From the IMG/VR virus record IMGVR_UViG_3300021185_000947, positions 1 through 27,994 of that record: DNA of 27,994 nt. One strand, written 5' to 3'. The notes under the pieces were generated by a model. It did not search any database. It saw only the letters and a list, made by a program, of their open reading frames with translations, and was not told where the DNA came from. The stretch comes from a virus. Of the stretch, positions 1 to 5,315 are shown in pieces. Position 1 is the stretch's first letter. Each line of letters starts with the position of its first letter. A program made the position numbers and the translations under genes.

Positions 1-39
1 GAAGGATAAAACATAATCAACAAAACTATCTAACTTCAT
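1..39 (-). CDS. Partial early phage gene (N-terminus only)
   Basis: An ATG at 37-39 on the minus strand opens a frame reading MKLDSFVDYVLSF that runs off the left edge. It has a purine-rich ribosome site (GAGAGAATGATT before the ATG) like the one before the gene at 110-472, and lies 30 bases downstream of a consensus promoter at 69-96. Only 13 residues are visible, so no function can be given. The start is well supported by its context; the identity is unknown. Confidence 0.6.
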   Translation of the reverse strand, partial: MKLDSFVDYVLSF

Positions 40-51
40 AATCATTCTCTC

Positions 52-99
52 ATTCAATTTATACACGTATTATAGCACATCTGGCGATAATGTCAACCG
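52..99. repeat. 48-base direct repeat, copy 1 (carries promoter)
   Basis: This 48-base stretch is identical to 491-538. It contains the complete early promoter (-35 to -10) and the start of the leader. The two copies flank the gene at 110-472 in the same orientation. A diverged third copy lies at about 22402-22449 and a fourth at about 21971-22018. Confidence 0.9.
69..96 (-). promoter_or_regulatory. Early sigma70-type promoter, 16-base spacer class
   Basis: On the minus strand TTGACA (91-96) and TATAAT (69-74) are separated by 16 bases, and TGC directly before TATAAT makes an extended -10. It faces left, toward the partial gene at 1-39. Its sequence from -35 into the leader is identical to the promoter at 508-535. 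Confidence 0.9.
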
Positions 100-109
100 G
101 TTTTTGCAA

Positions 110-472
110 TTATTTTGAAATAAATTTGTAAGGTTGATCCCACTTACCGAAGTTGACGTCTGTGTAGTGACTACGGTCATAATAATCAATCATCGAATTA
201 TCATTATTGTAATACTGAGGACCTTTCATCGCTGAAAGAAGTTCAGACAAGAATGATACAAGAGTAGGATTGTCAGCATAGTGACTCTCGTAGTGATATT
301 CATTCACTTGATAATGACTAGCAGGATTAAAAGGAACTTCACCTTCTTTAATGTTCACAACTAGAGTAGAGTGATTACGAACAGCAATAGATGCTTTAAC
401 TTTGTATTTCTTTAGGACTGCCTTGATAGCAGGAGCAAGTGAACTTTTCTTTTCTTGGGATACATAAGCCAT
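110..472 (-). CDS. Conserved phage protein, LPD29-like
   Basis: This 120-residue protein has no signal peptide or membrane segment. Its pattern, a lysine-rich N-terminal helix ending in a KYKVK stretch, a strand around SIAVRNHSTLVV (residues 28-39), and a tail with SHYTDVNFGKWDQPY, resembles stand-alone LPD29 proteins (large polyvalent protein-associated domain 29) common in T4-like phages. The match is from memory and the function of the family is not known to me. The gene sits alone behind the promoter at 508-535 and has GAGAG 9-13 bases before the ATG. Identical 48-base repeats flank it, so it looks like a self-contained early cassette. Confidence 0.8.
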   Translation of the reverse strand: MAYVSQEKKSSLAPAIKAVLKKYKVKASIAVRNHSTLVVNIKEGEVPFNPASHYQVNEYHYESHYADNPTLVSFLSELLSAMKGPQYYNNDNSMIDYYDRSHYTDVNFGKWDQPYKFISK

Positions 473-490
473 ATTATATTCTCTCTTTCA

Positions 491-538
491 ATTCAATTTA
501 TACACGTATTATAGCACATCTGGCGATAATGTCAACCG
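491..538. repeat. 48-base direct repeat, copy 2 (carries promoter)
   Basis: Identical over 48 bases to 52-99 and in the same orientation, on the other side of the gene at 110-472. Recombination between the two copies would delete or duplicate that gene while keeping one promoter. Confidence 0.9.
508..535 (-). promoter_or_regulatory. Early sigma70-type promoter, 16-base spacer class
   Basis: Minus-strand TTGACA (530-535), 16-base spacer and TATAAT (508-513) preceded by TGC. It drives the gene at 110-472. Its -35 box lies only 11 bases from the plus-strand late motif at 547-554, so the two promoters are back to back. Confidence 0.9.
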
Positions 539-546
539 TTTTTTTA

Positions 547-554
547 TATAAATA
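547..554 (+). promoter_or_regulatory. T4-type late promoter TATAAATA
   Basis: The exact T4 late-promoter octamer TATAAATA lies 33 bases before the ATG at 588, in front of two virion-type genes. The octamer alone could occur several times by chance in AT-rich DNA of this length. Its position before a structural gene, with AAGG (577-580) ahead of the start, is what supports it. Confidence 0.65.
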
Positions 555-587
555 TAAAAATAATTCATATTTTTTTAAGGATGTACT

Positions 588-1145
588 GTGACCACAAAAT
601 CTACTTATAAGATCATGCTCGATAAGATGGGCGGAACAGACGTATCAGAATACATAGGATTGGCAGGTGAAGTTTTCTGGGATCCTACAGCAGGACAACT
701 CAAACTTTCTGATGGCAGTACTCCAGGCGGAGCAGTTATTTCAATTTCTGGTGCTGCTTTAGGTGTTAGGGAAACAACCTCACCTGTAACAGCAAGTTCT
801 GTTCCTGACGGTGTTAGAGAAGAAATAGACATTACAGGACACAAAAGTTACAACCTATATTCAATCACAACAGATAAAGCGTGTTGGGTAAGATTGTACG
901 ATTCTGCCGCAAGCAGAACTGCTGATGCAAGCAGAACACAAGGCACAGATCCTGCTCCTAGTGCGGGTGTAGTTGCTGAAGCAATCTTTACAGGCAATGG
1001 CGGAACTGTAAACTTCACACCAGGTGTTATTGGTTACAATTTCGAAGATCCTGTAACATCCAATGTCGCAGTAGCTGTAGTCAATAATCACGGATCAACT
1101 CAAAACATAGACATCTCTTTAACCATCCTACAACTAGAAGGTTAA
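588..1145 (+). CDS. Putative virion fibre or decoration protein
   Basis: 185 residues. The N-terminal third contains EVFWDPTAGQLKLSDGSTPGG (about residues 28-48), the short beta-repeat found in many phage fibre and tail-associated proteins, where the text usually reads as time step, display and sample value of a trimeric fibre. The rest (from about residue 55) is rich in Ser, Thr, Val and Gly and reads like a beta-sandwich, without catalytic motifs. It ends 4 bases before the next gene, a subtilisin-like protein, and shares the late promoter at 547-554, so the two are probably made together late in infection. Role as a virion protein is inferred from composition and position. Confidence 0.7.
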   Translation: MTTKSTYKIMLDKMGGTDVSEYIGLAGEVFWDPTAGQLKLSDGSTPGGAVISISGAALGVRETTSPVTASSVPDGVREEIDITGHKSYNLYSITTDKACWVRLYDSAASRTADASRTQGTDPAPSAGVVAEAIFTGNGGTVNFTPGVIGYNFEDPVTSNVAVAVVNNHGSTQNIDISLTILQLEG

Positions 1146-1149
1146 TGCT

Positions 1150-3012
1150 ATGATTGAAGTCGATGTTGTTTTAGTTGACGGAACAGATCAACAAGAATTC
1201 GTTGAGTCGTATTCACAAAATTCTTCTGTTGATGTTGTCAATCTCCTTGCTCTAATTCCTAACGTCATCATCCTAAATGTTGAAGAATCATATTTAGGCA
1301 CTTTAAGAGAAGATATCAGAGTAGAATCAGCACACGAAACAGAAGAGCCAGTAGAGGTATCATTACCGCCAATCGTAACTCAAACAGGTTCTGTTGTGGC
1401 AGAAAGGTCGCTAGCATCATTAGATAATACCGGACCTGGCGCAAATTACATGCCTATGCAATTATATGTCGATACTGACGTTATGCCTGAAAGTGATGTT
1501 AAGATAGGTAATGATCCTGATGATGGTGCGAACTTGTTAGAAAACGTGACCTATTCATCACGATTTTTCGGAAAACATGTTGATATTGTTACATTAGAAG
1601 CAGGAACTCCTGACAACTTATACGATAGTCACCACACAGGTCCTCATCCCGATTTTGCTGACCCAGATACTGGCGTATCAAGATATACGCCTGTAGATTG
1701 GCCAAACTCTCTCCAAGGGCAAACTAATAATGTTGCGACTAGAAACCAAACATTCTTTAGCAGCCATTCAATAGGCGTTTTAAGTGCAGCGGCAGGAACG
1801 CATTGTGGGTTTGCTAAAAAAGCAAATATATTCGCTGCTTATACTGCAAGTAATGCAACAGCACGGGTTGCAGACATAGTCGAATGGCATAATCAAAAAG
1901 AAATTAATCCTGAAACAGGACTTAAAAATCCTACAATTATGATTGCGGAATATCAATACTCTCATCAAAAGCGTAGATATGCTCCCTTAAATTCAATCGA
2001 ATCATTTACCCATAAAGGCGTAACAACAAATAGACCTGAAGGTGGTTGGGGTAATGACCTTACACCTTTTGTCAATGCCAACTTAATTCCATTTAAAGTA
2101 CAAAATCCTCAAACCAACCAATGGGTATGGACAATACCTTGGGGCAGGGGAAATATCGACACAGGACCTAACACAGCACTAAAAACTGCATTAGAAACTG
2201 CATGGGATGCAGGAATAACATGTATTAATCCTGCTGGTAATGGCGGAGAGGTTTACGTGAAAAGAGATGACCCTGAATATACGGGTACGTCTTTTGTTAT
2301 AGGGCACAATGAGGTATACTTTAGATCTAATATTGATGCGAGTTGGCGTATTACGAACTTTAGCGTATTTGCTGGTGGGACAGGTGGCACAACAATTTAC
2401 CCTTTCCAGTCATATGGTCCTCATGGTTGTTTAAAAGACAAAAGTATTGATGTTGCTGCTGGACAGAATTCACAAACATATCCAATTTTAGACGGGTATT
2501 CAAGTCGTGGTCCCGGAATCGATATTGTCGGATTGGGTTCAGATTCGTATTCTTCAGTACCAGGTAGTACCACCACAAGAACATTTAGTGATGGTGATTG
2601 GGGATATTTTGGCGGAACATCTTGTGCTACGCCGACTGTTGTAGGAAAGTTAGCATGCGAAATGGAAAAGTATTATCACTTTACAGGTAAATGGCCTACA
2701 AACAATCAATCAAAAGAAATCTTAATAAATCAAGGAAAGGATAAAGTGTTTGGTGTTGATCCATTTGATTGGAGTAATACTCCTGCCGCTTCAGGGACAT
2801 ATTATCGACCCACAGAAATGGAAGACTCCACGGCAGTTAATACTGTCGATCAGAACTATTCTATAAATGGCACTATTCAATTGAGCAACTTAGCAGGAAC
2901 AACAACTAAAAGAGCATTCTTTAACGCTAAAGGATTCGATAGAGTTTTAAGTCAAGGAAGACGTCCTCAAGAAGGTGCTGTGTATCCTCGTCCTAAGATA
3001 CGAAGATCGTAA
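1150..3012 (+). CDS. Subtilisin-like (S8) protein with altered catalytic Asp
   Basis: 620 residues. Residues 1-60 resemble an inhibitor I9-type prodomain. The subtilase fold follows: the Asp strand VDIVTLEAG (144-152), the His motif SSHSIGVLSAAAG (204-216, His206), the oxyanion Asn in PAGNGG (Asn364) and the Ser motif GTSCATPTVVG (489-499, Ser491). By alignment to the usual V-x-V-x-V-I-D-T-G the catalytic Asp is Glu150, while His, Asn and Ser are kept. There is no signal peptide. The gene follows a fibre-type gene by 4 bases, so a virion-associated or maturation protease is plausible. It may be active with Glu, or a degenerate structural version. A second protein of this type is at 5316-7349. 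Confidence 0.88.
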   Translation: MIEVDVVLVDGTDQQEFVESYSQNSSVDVVNLLALIPNVIILNVEESYLGTLREDIRVESAHETEEPVEVSLPPIVTQTGSVVAERSLASLDNTGPGANYMPMQLYVDTDVMPESDVKIGNDPDDGANLLENVTYSSRFFGKHVDIVTLEAGTPDNLYDSHHTGPHPDFADPDTGVSRYTPVDWPNSLQGQTNNVATRNQTFFSSHSIGVLSAAAGTHCGFAKKANIFAAYTASNATARVADIVEWHNQKEINPETGLKNPTIMIAEYQYSHQKRRYAPLNSIESFTHKGVTTNRPEGGWGNDLTPFVNANLIPFKVQNPQTNQWVWTIPWGRGNIDTGPNTALKTALETAWDAGITCINPAGNGGEVYVKRDDPEYTGTSFVIGHNEVYFRSNIDASWRITNFSVFAGGTGGTTIYPFQSYGPHGCLKDKSIDVAAGQNSQTYPILDGYSSRGPGIDIVGLGSDSYSSVPGSTTTRTFSDGDWGYFGGTSCATPTVVGKLACEMEKYYHFTGKWPTNNQSKEILINQGKDKVFGVDPFDWSNTPAASGTYYRPTEMEDSTAVNTVDQNYSINGTIQLSNLAGTTTKRAFFNAKGFDRVLSQGRRPQEGAVYPRPKIRRS

Positions 3013-3014
3013 AC

Positions 3015-3022
3015 ACATAAAT
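3015..3022 (+). promoter_or_regulatory. Possible late promoter (CATAAATA)
   Basis: One mismatch from TATAAATA, placed 3 bases after the protease stop and 84 bases before the small gene at 3106. That gene otherwise has no visible promoter of its own. Weak evidence, because the motif is short and the region is AT-rich. Confidence 0.35.
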
Positions 3023-3041
3023 AATTTTATAGATTGATCTG

Positions 3042-3075
3042 CTTTAAAGATCCGCATATGTTCATGCGTTAAAAG
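3042..3075 (+). other. Imperfect inverted repeat in leader
   Basis: CGCAT (3053-3057) and ATGCG (3064-3068) enclose a 6-base loop, and CTTTAA and TTAAAAG pair outside them with an unpaired AGATC bulge on one side. No U-run follows, so it is not a standard terminator. It lies in the leader of the gene at 3106 and could be a structural or regulatory RNA element, or chance. Confidence 0.35.
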
Positions 3076-3105
3076 ACTACTTCAATCCTATTCAAGGAGA
3101 AGTAT

Positions 3106-3270
3106 ATGAACAATACGGCAATGTATCGTGGCGCAAGCCAACAAGTAAAAACCTCAAAAGTGAACAGCGAGTCAGAAAAGACCTACCGGGGTGCTGTTTA
3201 CACAAAACTTCCTAAACAATCAAAAGCGAAAACTGCTCACACTTATCGTGGTGTAGCGTTTACTGCTTAG
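3106..3270 (+). CDS. Small YRG-repeat protein, DUF4278-like
   Basis: A 54-residue basic protein with three copies of a YRG motif: MYRGAS (6-11), TYRGAVY (26-32) and TYRGVAF (47-53), separated by lysine-, serine- and glutamine-rich linkers. This YRG spacing is the signature I associate with DUF4278, a short domain known from cyanobacteria and some of their phages; its function is unknown. AAGGAGA (3094-3100) gives a strong ribosome site 5 bases before the ATG. It is the last gene of the plus-strand block and converges on the winged-helix gene at 3317, with a hairpin between them. Confidence 0.8.
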   Translation: MNNTAMYRGASQQVKTSKVNSESEKTYRGAVYTKLPKQSKAKTAHTYRGVAFTA

Positions 3271-3287
3271 TTTCGTTCAGGTAAAAA

Positions 3288-3312
3288 GAGAGGGGGCATT
3301 GCGCCCCCTTTC
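3288..3312 (-). terminator. Terminator between convergent genes
   Basis: GGGGGC (3292-3297) pairs with GCCCCC (3303-3308) around a 5-base loop, and the stem can extend by A-T, G-T, A-T and G-C pairs to 3288/3312. On the minus strand the stem is followed by CTCTTTTTA, a usable U-run, so it best serves the gene at 3317-3586. On the plus strand only CTTTCG follows, making it a weaker terminator for 3106-3270. It is by far the most GC-rich element in this neighbourhood. Confidence 0.75.
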
Positions 3313-3316
3313 GTCA

Positions 3317-3586
3317 TTATGCGCTTGCTAGCGCACGATAACCGGCGGCTATCACTTTACGACTTGGAGTGCTGAGACGATAAAAAGTCTTGGTACGACC
3401 TTTAGTGTCTGTATGCTCATTCGCATATACTGGAAAACCTTTCATTCTTAAAGAACTAACCATCGCACGAGCGTTACCTACGCTGTAGCGTGATTCGATT
3501 TGCTTACCAGTCAAGCCTTTATCTGCTCCGTTAAGTGCTTCTAAAACTCGGGCTTGTTTTGATTCAGGGTTTACATTCAAATTCAT
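3317..3586 (-). CDS. Winged-helix phage protein
   Basis: 89 residues. Residues 8-53 (SKQARVLEALNGADKGLTGKQIESRYSV and following) fit a small winged helix-turn-helix, with GLTGKQIESRYSVGNARAMVSSLRMKG as helix-turn-helix and FPVYANE...FYRLS as the wing. The C-terminal tail PSRKVIAAGYRALAS is typical of a family widespread in tailed phages. A DNA-binding role is likely, and whether it regulates transcription is unknown. TATGGAGATTTTAGTATG gives a GGAG site before the start. Its terminator lies just downstream at 3288-3312. Confidence 0.8.
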   Translation of the reverse strand: MNLNVNPESKQARVLEALNGADKGLTGKQIESRYSVGNARAMVSSLRMKGFPVYANEHTDTKGRTKTFYRLSTPSRKVIAAGYRALASA

Positions 3587-3615
3587 ACTAAAATCTCCAT
3601 AAATTATAAAAAATG

Positions 3616-3795
3616 TTACTTCTGGTACAACTTTCCTATAAGTTCCCAGTCATAACTGACAACACCGGTTACAGGGTCTTTCTCTTTTCCCATCTCGAAT
3701 CCGGTGACTTCTTCGAGATACTTTACTGCCGCTAACTGCTCGGCAAATTCTTTGTTTTCACGATTGTTATTCAAATTAGGTTTAGCAACCCACAT
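3616..3795 (-). CDS. Small hypothetical protein
   Basis: A 59-residue frame starting MWVAKPNLNN and ending ELIGKLYQK. AAGGA lies 8 bases before the ATG. The product is soluble and charged, with a probable helix over residues 13-33 (REFAEQ, LAAVKYLEEV). I do not recognise a family. It lies between the membrane protein at 3805 and the winged-helix gene, in the same direction, so it is probably co-transcribed. Confidence 0.7.
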   Translation of the reverse strand: MWVAKPNLNNNRENKEFAEQLAAVKYLEEVTGFEMGKEKDPVTGVVSYDWELIGKLYQK

Positions 3796-3804
3796 AATTT
3801 ATCC

Positions 3805-4041
3805 TTATAAAATATTTTGTATTATTCCACTAATTAATAAAATAGTCATTACAACATTCAACAATATTAATGCTGTATCTTTCCAAACGATTGCAACCCA
3901 CGCCCACATGATTGTTCCTGCTGTTCCAAAGAACATATCATAAGCATACCATTCGGGTCCCATACTCCTGAAGATGACCGCAGCCATCACACATATAGTT
4001 GCGACCCATTTGATATACCATACAGGCGGATTAGACGCCAT
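3805..4041 (-). CDS. Small three-helix membrane protein
   Basis: 78 residues from MASNPPVWYIKW. Three hydrophobic segments are visible: VATICVMAAVIF, a Trp-rich stretch around FGTAGTIMWAWVAIVW, and ALILLNVVMTILLISGII. Similar proteins of about 80 residues are common in marine T4-like phages, but I know of no function. The start is the ATG at 4039-4041, 11 bases inside the previous gene. Earlier in-frame ATGs exist but would add a non-hydrophobic leader overlapping further, so I prefer this one. Confidence 0.7.
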   Translation of the reverse strand: MASNPPVWYIKWVATICVMAAVIFRSMGPEWYAYDMFFGTAGTIMWAWVAIVWKDTALILLNVVMTILLISGIIQNIL

Positions 4042-4552
4042 GTTCGTCAGCAACATATCCGCTATCATCACATTCGGTTAGTTTAACTTCACAATGAACT
4101 TGCTGGAAACAATCAACATTCTCCCAACCATTCGCTTCAAGGTTTTCATGATAACCATCATCCCATAACTCGGTGACCATATCGATGATTTCTTCTGTTC
4201 GATCTTCATCAAACACACCTTTAGGATCTTGCAGATACCAATCACCTGAACAGCCATCCCACATTTCTAAGAATTCATGGTTAGGGTAGTCATTAAGTTC
4301 GTGAAAGTCCTCATCAACAGGAGGCGCAAATTGCATATCATCAACGCTATCGTAATCCTCACGCTCTTCGCCACGATTCTTTAACCATTCATTGATTTCT
4401 TCTTCTGTTTCAGGGACATTGATAATCCATGATCCTGATCGGAATACTTCTTCGTGAACCACACGATAAGTATGACCGTCAATTGTTTTTTCGAACACAT
4501 CATACTCAGCAACTGATTTTTTGTATTCTGGTTCCATTAAAAAGTGTTTCAT
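4031..4552 (-). CDS. Acidic conserved phage hypothetical protein
   Basis: 173 residues, strongly acidic, with no membrane segment. A stretch near the middle (MWDGCSGDWYL) and the C-terminal ELWDDGYHENLEANGW and DCFQQVHCEVKL look conserved in marine phages, though I cannot name the family. It overlaps the downstream membrane protein by 11 bases and lies 9 bases after the exonuclease gene, so it belongs to the operon driven by the promoter at 5262-5290. Confidence 0.75.
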   Translation of the reverse strand: MKHFLMEPEYKKSVAEYDVFEKTIDGHTYRVVHEEVFRSGSWIINVPETEEEINEWLKNRGEEREDYDSVDDMQFAPPVDEDFHELNDYPNHEFLEMWDGCSGDWYLQDPKGVFDEDRTEEIIDMVTELWDDGYHENLEANGWENVDCFQQVHCEVKLTECDDSGYVADEHGV

Positions 4553-4561
4553 AATATAATC

Positions 4562-5230
4562 CTAAATTGAGTGATTCTTTCTATACAATTCTCGAACATC
4601 TCCTAACTTCTTAAGATGCTTGAATACGGGTTCAACAAACACTTGCGGTTCGTTGTCATCAACAGCAATGATTATCGCTGTTTGTTTAATCGCAATGCCT
4701 GTTTGCTCAAAGAAAGCAGCAGCATAGAATGCACCTTGCATAAAGTAACTTTCGATCCATTCTTTCTTTTTAGGTTTGCGACTTGTTTTGAAGTCGATGA
4801 TTGTGAGTTCGCCATCAAGTTCAGCGATACAATCTACACGACCAGCGATTTGGAATTTATCGCTGTACAAAGGAACTTCTTGTGCCCAGATGTTATTCAC
4901 CCGGGATTCTAATACTGGTTTGATTGTGTTGAAAGTAAAGATGTTGGCAGGCATGAAACCTTTTGACCAATCCTTTACGTTGTTGAGATAGTTCTCGGCG
5001 AGTTCGTGAACAGCAGTTCCACGAGTAGATGCTTGCGCAGATATCTTGTTAGCAGTTTCTTCGCCAACACGCTTTTTCCACGCTTCGATTCCGCCTTTAG
5101 ACAATTCGCCTAAGACGGTTGTGATAGAAGGATATTTATTTCCTTCGGGGGTCACATAAGTCCTTCCAGAAGATAATGTTTCACAATCTAACTCTGGGAG
5201 GTAGTGATCTGTCTTTACGTGATCAAACAT
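4562..5230 (-). CDS. PD-(D/E)XK exonuclease, MGME1-like
   Basis: 222 residues. RGTAVHELAENYL (70-82), an acidic residue in WAQEVPLYS (Glu118 region), AGRVDCIAELDGELTIIDFKTS (129-150, with Asp133, Asp146 and Lys148) and the later aromatic helix QGAFYAAAFF are the ordered motifs of RecB-like single-strand exonucleases that resemble mitochondrial MGME1. Such phage proteins probably trim single-strand DNA ends during replication or recombination. It is the first gene behind the promoter at 5262-5290 and is followed by two unknown genes. The catalytic core looks complete. Substrate polarity cannot be read from sequence. Confidence 0.88.
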   Translation of the reverse strand: MFDHVKTDHYLPELDCETLSSGRTYVTPEGNKYPSITTVLGELSKGGIEAWKKRVGEETANKISAQASTRGTAVHELAENYLNNVKDWSKGFMPANIFTFNTIKPVLESRVNNIWAQEVPLYSDKFQIAGRVDCIAELDGELTIIDFKTSRKPKKKEWIESYFMQGAFYAAAFFEQTGIAIKQTAIIIAVDDNEPQVFVEPVFKHLKKLGDVRELYRKNHSI

Positions 5231-5261
5231 AGTATATCAAGTTTCCTTATTCAATACGTGT

Positions 5262-5290
5262 ATTATACGTTAAAAGAAACCTTTTGTCAA
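5262..5290 (-). promoter_or_regulatory. Early sigma70-type promoter, 17-base spacer class
   Basis: Minus-strand TTGACA (5285-5290), 17-base spacer, TATAAT (5262-5267), with no TG before the -10. The start TTGACAAAAGG is shared with the promoter at 18088-18116. It drives the exonuclease gene at 4562-5230. Confidence 0.9.
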
Positions 5291-5315
5291 CCGTTTTTGA
5301 AAAATAAATTACAAA

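Noticed and set aside
605-844. Minus-strand frame opposite the fibre-type gene
   Set aside because: It lies fully within a plus-strand gene with fibre-type motifs, has no ribosome site and its product has no recognisable pattern.
1150-3012. Reading the 1150-3012 protein as a sedolisin (Ser-Glu-Asp) because of Glu150
   Set aside because: The His206 motif and GTSCATP serine motif are of the S8 subtilase type; sedolisins have a different order and a Glu in the helix, not on the Asp strand.
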